NCBI RefSeq assembly: GCF_001713475.1
Contig: NZ_CP016499.1
Coordinates: 4,093,501 to 4,157,500 of the forward strand
From: Agrobacterium sp. RAC06
GTDB taxonomy: Bacteria; Pseudomonadota; Alphaproteobacteria; Rhizobiales; Rhizobiaceae
Reading direction: 5' to 3'
DNA length: 64,000 bases
Position numbers and translations under genes: made by a program. Positions 39,269 through 48,400 of the stretch are shown here, piece after piece (positions within the stretch are counted from its first letter, which is position 1; each line of letters begins with the position of its first letter). A model generated the notes under the pieces. That model was not told the DNA's origin and did not search any database. It saw only the letters and a program-made list of their open reading frames with translations.

Positions 39269-40261
39269 TCAGGCCTCCAGGGTGGAGACTGTCAGTTCTT
39301 CGGCGGGATCTGCCTCGTCGGGCTCGCCGCCCGGCATGAAGGCAAAGATGGCGGCTAGCGCCTGTTTGCGATAGCGATCCTGCTCCTGCAGGATCTCGTG
39401 GCGTGCGCCGGCGACCGGCACCAGCTGGCCGGCGCGGAAATATTGTGCCATGGATTCCTGATAGTGATACGGCACGATCGGATCATTGCCGGGCGCTATG
39501 ATCACCGTCGGCACCGTGATCGATGCGAGATGGCCCGGCTTGCGGATGGCGTCGATCGCCTTCTGGCTCTCGTAGAGCCAGCGCGCCGTGGGTGGGCCAA
39601 GTGCCAGTTCCGGATGGTCGAGCATGATCCGCTGGTTGCGGGCAAAGCGCAGGGCATCCGATGTCAGCGGATTTCCCTCAAAGGGTTTCAAGGGCTCGTC
39701 CTTCGTCAGCGAAATGCCGCCGAAACCGGTAAAGCTTGCGAGGGTCGCAATCCGGCGGATATTCTCCGGCGATGTCTTCTGGCCGCCGAGGCCGACGAAG
39801 GGGGCCGCCAGCACCATGCGCTCGATGCGGTTGGAAAGACGCGGAGCCGCCTTCAAGGCGATCAGGCCACCGGTCGAGTGGGCGAGCAGGAAAAAGGGCA
39901 GACGGGTGTCCGGCAGCACGATCTGTTCGAGGAAGATCTCGAGGTCGCGGACATAATGGTCGAAGCGGCCGACATGTCCTCGGCGCGGATCCTTCTTCAG
40001 CAGCCGTTCCGATCCGCCCTGGCCGCGAAAATCATAGGTCGCAACCCAGAAGCCGCTTTCATTGAGCTCGCGGATAGTCTCGAAATACTTTTCGATGCTT
40101 TCGTTTCGTCCATGCAAGAGGACGATCGTGCCCTTGATCTTCGGGGCACTCGACCGGAAGACCGCGTAACGCAGGCGGATACCGCGATGGCCCTCAAAGA
40201 AGCCTACCTGTGGCCTGCCTGGAATCGGGTTTCCGGGGGTGGCGTGAAGAATGGCGTCCAT
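39269..40261 (-). CDS. Alpha/beta hydrolase, lysophospholipase-like
   Basis: A 330-residue serine hydrolase of the Hydrolase_4 group. It has GTIVLLHGRNESIEKYFETI (oxyanion region), the nucleophile Ser in LLAHSTGGLIAL, Asp in IIAPGNDPIV and His in VAGARHEI. It resembles monoacylglycerol lipase/PldB lysophospholipases. No signal peptide is evident, so it is probably cytosolic or membrane-associated. I chose the ATG at 40261 (MDAILHATPG) because a good promoter sits just upstream. Confidence 0.86.
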   Translation of the reverse strand: MDAILHATPGNPIPGRPQVGFFEGHRGIRLRYAVFRSSAPKIKGTIVLLHGRNESIEKYFETIRELNESGFWVATYDFRGQGGSERLLKKDPRRGHVGRFDHYVRDLEIFLEQIVLPDTRLPFFLLAHSTGGLIALKAAPRLSNRIERMVLAAPFVGLGGQKTSPENIRRIATLASFTGFGGISLTKDEPLKPFEGNPLTSDALRFARNQRIMLDHPELALGPPTARWLYESQKAIDAIRKPGHLASITVPTVIIAPGNDPIVPYHYQESMAQYFRAGQLVPVAGARHEILQEQDRYRKQALAAIFAFMPGGEPDEADPAEELTVSTLEA

Positions 40262-40305
40262 GCCTGCAACTGCCTGTCGGTTGAAGCCGCGTCTCGTCTC
40301 TTGGG

Positions 40306-40334
40306 GATAGGCTGCAGCCCGGTCGCAAGTCAAA
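40306..40334 (-). promoter_or_regulatory. Promoter of the alpha/beta hydrolase gene
   Basis: TTTGAC (40334-40329) and CCTATC (40311-40306) are 17 bases apart, near the alphaproteobacterial consensus, about 45 bases before the start codon. The -35 box lies directly behind a strong terminator, so the hydrolase transcript starts after that terminator. Confidence 0.6.
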
Positions 40335-40335
40335 G

Positions 40336-40375
40336 AAAAAAGCCGGAACCGCAGACGGAGGGCTGCGGTTCCGGC
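40336..40375 (-). terminator. Strong orphan Rho-independent terminator
   Basis: A 13-bp perfect stem (40375-40363 with 40354-40342) with a CCCTCCGT loop is followed by six T on the minus strand. No annotated minus-strand gene ends here: upstream on this strand lies only the hsp20 control region. It therefore points to an unannotated RNA. Confidence 0.85.
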
Positions 40376-40394
40376 GAAGTCCGGCCGAAGTGGA
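40336..40394 (-). ncRNA. Candidate small RNA ending at the orphan terminator
   Basis: A possible promoter on the minus strand is TTGTCT (40429-40424), 17 bases, GATATC (40406-40401). It would start a transcript near 40394 that ends in the T run at 40336, about 60 nucleotides. The RNA would begin CCCTTCCACTTC and show CCCTCC in the terminator loop, both pyrimidine-rich and complementary to Shine-Dalgarno sequences. The promoter match is modest. The terminator is strong. It could also be the end of an antisense transcript from the hsp20 leader. Confidence 0.4.
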
Positions 40395-40526
40395 AGGGAC
40401 GATATCTCCGGCCCGGTCGGTCGAGACAACCGATGATCCAAACCTAGATGAGTATGCTTGAACCCGGCTTGAACCAGGCGTTCACCCGCAGTTCATCGCG
40501 GGATGAGCGGCGCTGGGACGGAAGAT

Positions 40527-40555
40527 CTTGAATTCGATCGCGCCATTTCCCACAT
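40527..40555 (+). promoter_or_regulatory. RpoH-type heat-shock promoter of hsp20
   Basis: CTTGAA (40527-40532) is followed after 17 bases by CCACAT (40550-40555). This resembles rhizobial RpoH promoters. Transcription would begin near 40562, at the foot of the first hairpin of the thermosensor. Confidence 0.62.
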
Positions 40556-40660
40556 CGGTTCTGCGGACGCCAGAAGGGTCCGCAGACCGCCGCCAGCATC
40601 GCCCCAAGCGGGATGCCAGCGGACTCAAGAGAACGCCAACGTCGCTTCAAGGAGGACACA
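40556..40660 (+). promoter_or_regulatory. ROSE-type RNA thermometer in the hsp20 leader
   Basis: The 5' hairpin is a perfect 9-bp stem (40560-40568 with 40578-40586). A second imperfect hairpin lies around 40597-40617. The last element places TCGCT (40642-40646) opposite the ribosome-binding site GGAGG (40651-40655), with GTC/GAC closing pairs. The motif UYGCU facing the Shine-Dalgarno sequence with an unpaired G is the hallmark of ROSE thermosensors. These block translation of small heat-shock genes at low temperature in rhizobia. Confidence 0.75.
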
Positions 40661-41131
40661 ATGCGTCACGTCGATTTTTCCCCGCTCTATCGTTCCACCG
40701 TCGGTTTCGATCGCCTGTTCACCATGCTGGACAGCCTCGGTCAGCCGGAACAGGCGCAGAGCTACCCGCCCTATAATATCGAACGCACCGGCGAGAACCT
40801 CTACCGGATCACCATGGCCGTTGCCGGCTTCGACGAAAGCGAGCTATCGATCGAGGCGCATGCCCATGTGCTGACCGTCAAGGGTGAGAAGCTCGAGGAC
40901 GAGAAGGCCGAGCAGAGCGAATTCCTCTATCGCGGCATTGCGAAGCGCGCCTTCGAGCGTCGCTTCCAGCTTGCCGATCATGTGGAAGTCACCGCCGCTT
41001 CGCTGAAGAACGGCCTGCTGCACATCGATCTGCTGCGCAACATCCCCGAAGCGATGAAGCCGCGCCGGATCTCGATTGCCGCAGAGCCCCTCGGCAGCGC
41101 GCCCAAGGCGATCGAGGCGCATGTGAACTGA
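40661..41131 (+). CDS. Small heat-shock protein, Hsp20/alpha-crystallin family
   Basis: A 156-residue chaperone that starts MRHVDFSPLYRSTVGFDRLF, the typical rhizobial IbpA-like N-terminus. The alpha-crystallin domain spans about residues 37-130 (YNIERTGENLYRITMAVAGF, FLYRGIAKRAFERRFQLADHVEV, NGLLHIDLLRNIPEAMKPRRI). It holds unfolding proteins at high temperature. Its leader carries the ROSE element and an RpoH-like promoter, so control is both transcriptional and translational. Confidence 0.95.
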   Translation: MRHVDFSPLYRSTVGFDRLFTMLDSLGQPEQAQSYPPYNIERTGENLYRITMAVAGFDESELSIEAHAHVLTVKGEKLEDEKAEQSEFLYRGIAKRAFERRFQLADHVEVTAASLKNGLLHIDLLRNIPEAMKPRRISIAAEPLGSAPKAIEAHVN

Positions 41132-41158
41132 TCGTCTTCTAGACGATCTGGCCCCCAG

Positions 41159-41758
41159 TCAGGCGGTCGGCGAAAGCCGGCCGCCTTTTTCATGTCCGGC
41201 CATCCGTTTGGTCCAGATCGTGCAGAGCAGCTTGTCGAGAGAAAGCATCCCTGCGCCCTTTACGACAAGGTAGGCGAGCGGGAAGATCCATAGCAGGCGC
41301 TGATCGAGGATGACGCTGTCGGGAAAACGGTCAAACAAGGCGCCAATCGTGCCGGCATCGACATTGTGGACGAGGATGTCTGTCAAACTCTGCACGGCGA
41401 TGAAGGCGATCATGCCGAGGGCGGCGATGCGGGTGAAGAGGCCCACGACGAGCAGCAACGGCAGGATTATCTCGCCATAGGAACCTAGGAAGACCGTCAG
41501 CCCCCAGGGAAAGAAGGATACGGCCGATACATCGCCGCCGGCGGCATCCACGGCCGGGAGGGCGATCTGGTAATAGGCACCGTCGGAAATCGAGAAGGGA
41601 CCGTCAAACTTGGTCAGCGCCGAATTCAGGTAATAGGGAACGAGCACCGCCAGAAAGACCAGCCGCGCAAAGAGCCCGAGAAACCATCGATCAAGCATGG
41701 GCTCCATCCGACGGATCGTGCGGCGGTAGAATTCGATGATTGCGATGGCAGCTGTCAT
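41159..41758 (-). CDS. DoxX-family membrane protein, fourth gene of the bufferin operon
   Basis: A 199-residue protein with four predicted membrane helices in DoxX order (FLGLFARLVFLAVLVPYYLNSALTKF, then GSYGEIILPLLLVVGLFTRIAALGM, and so on). DoxX proteins are small redox-linked inner-membrane proteins. In bufferin/gig-type operons a DoxX gene is the usual last member, possibly recycling electrons or quinones for the pathway. Its ATG overlaps the bufC stop by four bases. An alternative start is the Met at residue 18. Confidence 0.88.
   Translation of the reverse strand: MTAAIAIIEFYRRTIRRMEPMLDRWFLGLFARLVFLAVLVPYYLNSALTKFDGPFSISDGAYYQIALPAVDAAGGDVSAVSFFPWGLTVFLGSYGEIILPLLLVVGLFTRIAALGMIAFIAVQSLTDILVHNVDAGTIGALFDRFPDSVILDQRLLWIFPLAYLVVKGAGMLSLDKLLCTIWTKRMAGHEKGGRLSPTA
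41161..41190 (+). terminator. hsp20 terminator overlapping the end of the doxX gene
   Basis: An 11-bp stem (41161-41171 with 41176-41186, one G-T wobble) with a GAAA loop is followed by TTTTT. It lies 30 bases past hsp20. The same DNA encodes the stop codon and last codons of the convergent DoxX-family gene. Confidence 0.85.
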
Positions 41759-42534
41759 GGTCTTTCGCTTTCCTGGAGAAGGTCGATCGCGGCAAATGCG
41801 CCCGAGGTGAGGGCAAGGCCGATAAGGGCGGGGATGTCAGCGGCCTCCTCTCCGGCCGCAAGACAGGCGTCGCCGAGTGCATGGCCGCTGAGAAGCCTTT
41901 CAAAGAAGGGAGCTCCGCCCGAGGGCAGGATTTCGATCGAAACATCGAAGGCCGGACGTGTGACGAGCACGGCCTCCGGCAGGAGCGGGTTAACGCCTTC
42001 GAGCGACATGCCGGCCCGGTCAAGGCGGCATATGGTGCCGGCGGCGTGACGGAGGCGGCTCATGCGAGTCGCGGGCTGCGGCCGAAAGCGTATGTTTACC
42101 AGTTCCTCGGCCGGGATTTGTGTAAGCGCTGCCGGATCGAGCGGGACTGCGTCCGCTGCATGATATGCATCGAGCCAGAGGCGCTCGACGCGGGCGACAT
42201 CTGCGAGGAAGGGTAGGTCCGCCGCTGGCGGGAAGGACTCGAGAAACGCGGGAAAGCTCTCGCCGTAGGTGAAGAGCAGGGGGGAGGTGGGCGGATGGGC
42301 GGCCACATAGAGGCGGGCCATGGCGCGGAAAAAGTCTTCGCCAACAAGGTTCTGGACCGTCGGGAAGATTGAAGCGAGAGCATCGACCAGCGAGACGGTG
42401 ACATTGTTGCGGTAGACCGAGAAGCGGCGTTGCGGTCGCGTCTCTTCGCGACCCGTCAGTCCTTCCGGCGAAGGCAGGTCCGGTGCGAAAAGCGCTTCGG
42501 CGAAGGCGCCGCTGGAGACCGGGTCAGGACGCAT
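41755..42534 (-). CDS. bufC: DUF2063 family protein (BufC-like), bufferin maturation partner
   Basis: A 259-residue protein with the DUF2063 pattern: [50 protein letters not shown] and [21 protein letters not shown]. In RiPP systems of this type the DUF2063 protein carries or presents the precursor to the DUF692 enzyme, which it contacts directly. The ATG at 42534 overlaps the bufB stop by 11 bases. It has no signal peptide, so it acts in the cytosol. Confidence 0.88.
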   Translation of the reverse strand: MRPDPVSSGAFAEALFAPDLPSPEGLTGREETRPQRRFSVYRNNVTVSLVDALASIFPTVQNLVGEDFFRAMARLYVAAHPPTSPLLFTYGESFPAFLESFPPAADLPFLADVARVERLWLDAYHAADAVPLDPAALTQIPAEELVNIRFRPQPATRMSRLRHAAGTICRLDRAGMSLEGVNPLLPEAVLVTRPAFDVSIEILPSGGAPFFERLLSGHALGDACLAAGEEAADIPALIGLALTSGAFAAIDLLQESERP

Positions 42535-43444
42535 GGCGAAGCCCCAGGTCGGCAGCGACATGGCGGTCGAGGATCGCGTCGGCCAGTTGCGCCTCTCGTT
42601 TGAGGACGGACCAGTCAGGCACTTCATTGTCCCATTCGATCAAGGTTGGGAGGGGGCCGAGCTTGCCGATGACATGGGCATAGAGATCCCAGACGAGATC
42701 GTCCACCGGGCGGTCATGGCTGTCGATCAGCAGCGGGAGACCGGCATCGTCGATATCTGCCGCATGGCCGGCCAGATGAATCTCCTCGACGCAGAGGAGT
42801 GGGAAATCGGCGAGATAGTCGCGGGCGCCGTAACCGTGATTGGTGGCCGACACATGAACATTGTTGATGTCGAGCAAAAGGCCACAGCCGGTACGGCGCG
42901 CGATCGCCCGGATGAAGTCCGTCTCTGACATGGTCGAGGCTTCAAAACCAAGGTAGGTCGACGGGTTCTCGAGCAGGATCCGGCGTCCTAGCGTCTCCTG
43001 TACCTTGTCGATATGGTCGCAGACCCTGATCAGCGTCGCTGCGTCATAAGGTACGGGTAGGAGATCGTTGAAGAAGTGGCTGTCGTGGGTCGACCAGGCG
43101 AGATGTTCGGAGATCTGTTCCGGCTGGTAGCGGTCAACGACTATCTTGAGGCGAGCGAGATGTTCCGGGTCCAGGCCTGTCGGGCTGCCGATCGAGAGGC
43201 CAACGCCATGGATCGAGATCGGGAAGTCCTCGCGCATGCGGGTCAGGATGCGGTGCGGATGGCCGCCGGCGCCCATGTAGTTCTCGGCATGGACTTCGAG
43301 AAAGCCAATTCGGAAATCGTCCGCAAGGATCTGGTCGGCATGCTGAGGCTTGAAGCCTGCGCCTGCTCGGCGGGGAAGACTGGCGGCAGCGCCTTGGCGG
43401 CTTCTGTCGGCAAAAGCGATCTCTACGGCGGGATGGATAGACAC
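42524..43444 (-). CDS. bufB: DUF692 multinuclear iron oxidase (BufB-like)
   Basis: A 306-residue TIM-barrel protein of the DUF692/MNIO family, which includes MbnB and TglH. Likely iron ligands are His79 (SIHGVG), Glu113 (SEHLAW), Asn160 (LLENPSTY), Asp192 and His197 ([10 protein letters not shown]), His223 and His227 (EIHLAGHA), Asp241 and His243 (DSHDRPV) and Glu270 (LIEWDNEVP). These enzymes modify cysteines in a precursor peptide, for example to oxazolone or thiooxazole rings. I chose the GTG at 43444 because a GAGGAG lies at ideal spacing. An ATG at 43462 is the alternative. Confidence 0.92.
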   Translation of the reverse strand: MSIHPAVEIAFADRSRQGAAASLPRRAGAGFKPQHADQILADDFRIGFLEVHAENYMGAGGHPHRILTRMREDFPISIHGVGLSIGSPTGLDPEHLARLKIVVDRYQPEQISEHLAWSTHDSHFFNDLLPVPYDAATLIRVCDHIDKVQETLGRRILLENPSTYLGFEASTMSETDFIRAIARRTGCGLLLDINNVHVSATNHGYGARDYLADFPLLCVEEIHLAGHAADIDDAGLPLLIDSHDRPVDDLVWDLYAHVIGKLGPLPTLIEWDNEVPDWSVLKREAQLADAILDRHVAADLGLRHAS

Positions 43445-43484
43445 GGCCGGCTCCTCAAGCATTCGTCCTGGAAAGGAAAGCGGG

Positions 43485-43515
43485 ACGGCACCTGCGGACG
43501 AGCCGCAGGTGCCGT
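43485..43515 (-). promoter_or_regulatory. Intercistronic hairpin between precursor and enzyme genes
   Basis: A 13-bp perfect stem (43485-43497 with 43503-43515) with a five-base loop lies in the gap after the bufA stop codon. It has no following T run, so it is more likely an mRNA-stabilising or attenuating element that yields more precursor than enzyme than a full terminator. Confidence 0.65.
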
Positions 43516-43521
43516 GCTGTC

Positions 43522-43824
43522 TCAAGCCTTCGGAAGGTCGCGGTCGAGGGCTTCGAGCGAACCCATGCGGCCATCCGGAAGGGCCATCGCGGTGCAGGTG
43601 CCCTTGGCGACATAGGTCCAGGCATTGCCCTGGAAGTCGACCTTCGAGGTGCCGGCGCAGGTGGTGCCGGGGCCAGCTGCGCAATCGTTCTTGCCGGCCA
43701 TGGAAACGCCGAAGCACTTTTCCTTCTCCTGGGCGACGGCCGGGCCGGACAGGAGGGCGGCGCTGCCGATGGCCATGGTGACGGCAGCGGCGAGTGCGAC
43801 GGTGTTGATGTTGGTCTTGGTCAT
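43522..43824 (-). CDS. bufA: Bufferin-type RiPP precursor (DUF2282 family)
   Basis: A 100-residue precursor. A signal peptide with a hydrophobic core ([17 protein letters not shown]) ends at about AVA, residue 31. The mature part has four cysteines at 37, 48, 56 and 77, in [23 protein letters not shown] and [10 protein letters not shown], as expected for DUF2282 bufferins. By analogy with characterised members, two cysteines would be enzymatically modified and the other two would pair, and the exported product would bind copper or similar metals. A GAGGAG ribosome-binding site precedes the ATG. It is the first gene of the operon. Confidence 0.9.
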   Translation of the reverse strand: MTKTNINTVALAAAVTMAIGSAALLSGPAVAQEKEKCFGVSMAGKNDCAAGPGTTCAGTSKVDFQGNAWTYVAKGTCTAMALPDGRMGSLEALDRDLPKA

Positions 43825-43969
43825 GAAAAGTCTCCTCGGATCGTGATGCGTGGTGTCGTTGAAGCCCTCATCGGGGCTGGCAACTGCATCATGTCGAGGA
43901 GTGGGCCGTTTGAAAAATCAAGGTTTTTTGTGTAAAACGTGCGCGCTTTATCTGTAAGAAACCTTCGGC

Positions 43970-45016
43970 TCACACGACTTCTATGAATTGATCAACGTCT
44001 TCTACTGTCGTTGCAAAGCTCGTCACCAGTCTAATTAGGACCTCGTTGTCGGTCGGCAAGGGAAGCCATCCGTGCGGGGGTTGCCATTCATGGAATTTCG
44101 CCCCCTTAGCACGGGCACGTTCGGCAGAGGATTTTTCGATGACGGCAAAGACCTCGTTCGCCGTCGTGTCCCAGGCGAGGCGAGCGGTGTTCTTCAGTGC
44201 CAGACCCGATCGCAGGCGGTCGGCCATGGCATTCGAATGGCCCGCGAGGTCCAGCCAGAGGTTGCCGTCGAGATAGGCCTCGAGCTGGGCCGAGATGAAG
44301 CGGCTCTTGGAAAAGAGCTGGGCGGAACGCTTGCGGATGAACGGCATATCGGCCGCCATGCCGGGATCGAAGAAGACGATGGCTTCGGCGCACCAGCAGC
44401 CGTTCTTGGTGCCGCCGAAGGAGAGAATGTCGACCCCGCGCTTCCAGGTCATCTCTGCCGGCGTTGCATCGAGGGCGACGAGGGCGTTGGCGAATCGCGC
44501 CCCGTCCATGTGCAGCGGCAGATTACGCGCCTTCGCGATCGCCGCGATCCTGTCGAGTTCGTCGAGCGCGTAGACGGTTCCGACCTCCGTCGCCTGGGTG
44601 ACCGTGACGGCCATGGCGCGACCATGATGGGGAGAGGCCGGCTCGAAGCGGGCTATCGCGGCCTCCAGTGCCTGTGGGTCCATCCTGCCCTCTGCGCCCT
44701 CGACGCCAAAGAGCCGGGTGCCGCCGGTCAGGAACTCCGGCGCGCCGCCTTCGTCCGCATTGACGTGTGCATCGGCGTGACAGAAGCTGACGCCTCCGGC
44801 CCTGGCAACACTTGCAAGCGCCAGAGAATTGGCCGCCGTGCCGGTTGCCACGAAGAAGACGGCGACGTCGCGTTCAAAAATGGCGCTGAACCGGTCTTCC
44901 ACCGCCTTGTCGAGGTCGCTCGTGCCATAGGCGGAGGCGAAGCCCTGGGCATGGCGGGTCAGGCTTTCGGCGATCCTGGGATGGGCGCCGGACCAGTTGT
45001 CTGAAGCGAAGTGCAT
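43970..45016 (-). CDS. Beta-eliminating lyase family, threonine aldolase-like
   Basis: A 348-residue fold-type I pyridoxal-phosphate enzyme. It has FASDNWSGAHPRI, FVATGTAANSLALAS, LHMDGARFANALVAL and the PLP-lysine region ILSFGGTKNGCWCAEAIVFF. This is the pattern of low-specificity L-threonine aldolase, which splits threonine into glycine and acetaldehyde. The ATG at 45016 has an AGGA eight bases upstream. Longer in-frame starts exist up to 45076. Confidence 0.88.
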   Translation of the reverse strand: MHFASDNWSGAHPRIAESLTRHAQGFASAYGTSDLDKAVEDRFSAIFERDVAVFFVATGTAANSLALASVARAGGVSFCHADAHVNADEGGAPEFLTGGTRLFGVEGAEGRMDPQALEAAIARFEPASPHHGRAMAVTVTQATEVGTVYALDELDRIAAIAKARNLPLHMDGARFANALVALDATPAEMTWKRGVDILSFGGTKNGCWCAEAIVFFDPGMAADMPFIRKRSAQLFSKSRFISAQLEAYLDGNLWLDLAGHSNAMADRLRSGLALKNTARLAWDTTANEVFAVIEKSSAERARAKGAKFHEWQPPHGWLPLPTDNEVLIRLVTSFATTVEDVDQFIEVV

Positions 45017-45429
45017 GGCATTATCCTGAGGCGGGAGTGATCCCAGGGACTTTATCTCTTTCCGCATGGCTATCAATGTGGCCCGGCTATAACGCCGATA
45101 AAGAGTGTCGACTGCGCAAGAAGGTGATGCAGTTCTGGGAATTGACGTAATAAAATTTCACCCGTTGCCCCTGTGTCGTAATTTCGCATCCTTCGCCCGG
45201 TTAATTTTCCTGGGCAACTCTTGCATGAGCGTTTACTTTCTGTCATAGGAACAGCAGAAATTAGGTCAGACTAGTTGACCTAATTCCGGTTTCGAAGGCG
45301 ATATGTTTTCGGGCGTCATGGGGTGGTCAAGCGATCCGCGTAGGATTGGGTGACTGTCGCTGGCGCCCATCGGTGCCTGAGATGGGTCCAATCAGCCCGG
45401 CCAGTCCGGCTTCAACGGAGGTAAAGGTC
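45017..45429. other. Intergenic region upstream of gltB
   Basis: About 410 bases without a recognisable gene. Its first 200 bases are AT-rich relative to the neighbours. It contains the large palindrome at 45259-45285 and presumably the divergent promoters for gltB and the aldolase-like gene. I looked for a TGCACC-type NtrC site and did not see one. Confidence 0.5.
45259..45285. promoter_or_regulatory. Large palindromic operator candidate upstream of gltB
   Basis: AATTAGGTCA and TGACCTAATT form a perfect 10-bp inverted repeat with a seven-base spacer (GACTAGT), about 145 bases before the gltB start. Two half sites of this size 17 bp apart, centre to centre, suit a dimeric repressor or activator. 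The protein is not identified. Confidence 0.6.
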
Positions 45430-48400
45430 ATGACGAAGGTTCCGTCATCCGAAGAGATCATGCGGTCCGCCAGTGCGGAAGCAGTCGCCGAGACGGCGAT
45501 CGCGCGCACCGGTCTGCCTCCCAAACAGGGTCTCTACGATCCGCGCAACGAACATGACGCCTGTGGCGTTGGCTTCATCGCCCATATGAAGGGGCAGAAG
45601 TCGCATCAGATCGTCAAGGACGGGTTGTTCATCCTCGAAAACCTCACCCATCGCGGCGCCGTCGGCGCTGATCCGCTGATGGGCGATGGTGCGGGCATTC
45701 TTGTGCAGATCCCCGACCGTTTCTTCCGTGAGGAAATGGCGGCCCAGGGCATCACCCTGCCGAAGGCGGGCGAATATGCCGTCGGTCACTTCTTCTTCCC
45801 GCAGGACGAAGAGCAGATCGCGCATTTCAAGCAGGTCATCGCCGAAGTCTGTCAGTCCGAAGGTCAGCACCTGATCGGCTATCGCGACGTGCCTGTTGAC
45901 AATTCTTCGCTGTCCAAGGCGCCTGAGATTGCTGCAACCGAACCGCGCCAGATCCAGGTCTTCATCGGCGCCGGTCGTGATGCCGCAACCCAGGATGCAT
46001 TCGAGCGTCGCCTGTTCCTGCTGCGCAAGGTGATCTCCAACCGCATCTACGACCAGTATGGCGGCCAGGAAACCGGCTTCTATCCCGTTTCGCTGTCGTC
46101 CTCGACGATCGTCTACAAGGGCATGTTCCTCGCCTATCAGGTCGGTGCCTATTACAAGGATCTTGCCGATCCGCGCTTCGAGTCTGCCGTTGCCCTCGTG
46201 CACCAGCGCTTCTCGACCAACACCTTCCCGTCGTGGAAGCTGGCGCACCCGTACCGCATGGTCGCCCATAACGGCGAAATCAACACGCTGCGCGGCAACG
46301 TCAACTGGATGGCGGCGCGCCAGGCCTCGGTTTCCTCGCCGCTGTTCGGCGACGACATCTCCAAGCTCTGGCCGATCTCCTATGAAGGCCAGTCGGACAC
46401 GGCCTGCTTCGACAACGCGCTCGAATTCCTGCAGCGCGGCGGCTATTCGCTCGCGCATGCGGTGATGATGCTGATACCGGAGGCCTGGTCGGGCAACCAG
46501 TTGATGTCGAAGGAGCGCAAGGCGTTCTACGAATATCATGCAGCCCTGATGGAGCCGTGGGACGGTCCGGCTGCGGTCTGCTTTACCGACGGCCGCCAGA
46601 TCGGCGCGACGCTCGACCGTAACGGCCTGCGCCCGGCCCGCTATATTGTCACTGACGACGACCGCGTCATCCTGGCTTCCGAAGCCGGCACCCTGCCGGT
46701 GCCGGAAGAGCGCATTGTCAAGAAGTGGCGTTTGCAGCCGGGCAAGATGCTGCTCATCGACATGGCGGAAGGCCGCATCATTTCCGACGAGGAAGTGAAG
46801 TCGTCGCTTGCCGGCAGCCATCCCTATCGCGAGTGGCTGGATCGCACGCAGCTCATCCTCGAAGACCTGAAGCCGGTAGAGCCGCGCGCGCTTCGCCGCG
46901 ATGTGTCGCTCCTCGATCGCCAGCAGGCCTTCGGCTACACCACTGAAGACACCAAGCTCTTGATGTCGCCGATGGCCACCACCGGTCAGGAAGCGATCGG
47001 CTCGATGGGGACCGATACGCCGATCTCGGCGATGTCGACGAAGTCGAAGCTGCTCTACACCTATTTCAAGCAGAACTTCGCCCAGGTCACCAACCCGCCG
47101 ATTGATCCGATCCGCGAAGAGCTCGTCATGAGCCTCGTCTCCTTCATCGGCCCGCGCCCGAACATCCTCGACCATGAAGGCATGGCGAACGCCAAGCGCA
47201 TGGAAGTGCGCCAGCCGATCCTGACCAATGGCGATCTGGAAAAGATCCGCTCGATCGGTCATGTCGAAGATCGCTTCGATACCAAGACGCTCGACTTCAC
47301 CTATGACGTCAGCCGTGGCGCCGAGGGCATGCCGGAGATGCTCGATCGCCTCTGCGAGCGGGCGGAAGCGGCTGTGCGTGGCGGGTACAACATCATCGTG
47401 CTCTCCGACCGTCAGATCGGCCCTGACCGCATCGCCATCCCGGCGCTGCTCGCGACCGCTGCCGTTCATCACCATCTGATCCGCAAGGGGCTGCGTACCT
47501 CGGTCGGTCTCGTGGTCGAATCCGGCGAGCCACGCGAAGTGCATCACTTCTGCTGTCTCGCGGGCTTCGGCGCCGAGGCGATCAACCCCTATCTCGCCTT
47601 CGACACGCTGCTCGACATGCACAAGCATGGCGAGTTCCCCAAGGAAGTGTCGGAAGACGAAGTCGTCTACCGCTACATCAAGGCTGTCGGTAAGGGCATT
47701 CTGAAGGTCATGTCCAAGATGGGCATCTCGACCTACCAGTCCTATTGCGGCGCCCAGATCTTCGACGCTATTGGTCTTTCGTCCGAACTGGTCGACAAGT
47801 ATTTCTTCGGCACTGCGACGACCATCGAGGGCATTGGCCTCGAGGAAATCGCCGAGGAAACCGTCGCCCGCCACCTCTCGGCTTTTGGCAAGGATCCGGT
47901 TCTCGCCAGCACGCTCGATGTCGGCGGTGAATATGCCTACCGCATGCGTGGCGAAAACCATGCCTGGAGCCCTGATTCGATCGCGTCGCTGCAGCATGCC
48001 GTGCGCGGCAACAGCCAGGACCGCTACCGCGAATTCGCCGAGATGGTGAATGACAGCAATTTGCGGATGAACACGATCCGCGGCCTGTTCAAGATCAAGA
48101 AGGCTGAAGACCTTGGTCGCAAGCCTGTTTCGATCGATGAGGTCGAGCCTGCTGTCGATATCGTCAAGCGCTTCTCGACCGGTGCCATGTCCTTCGGCTC
48201 GATCAGCCGTGAGGCGCATACCACGCTCGCGATTGCCATGAACAAGATCGGCGGAAAGTCGAACACGGGTGAAGGTGGCGAGGAAAGCGATCGTTACCTG
48301 CCGCTCGCTGACGGTTCCTCGAACCCCGAGCGTTCGGCGATCAAGCAGATCGCATCGGGCCGCTTCGGTGTGACCACCGAATATCTGGTCAATGCCGACG

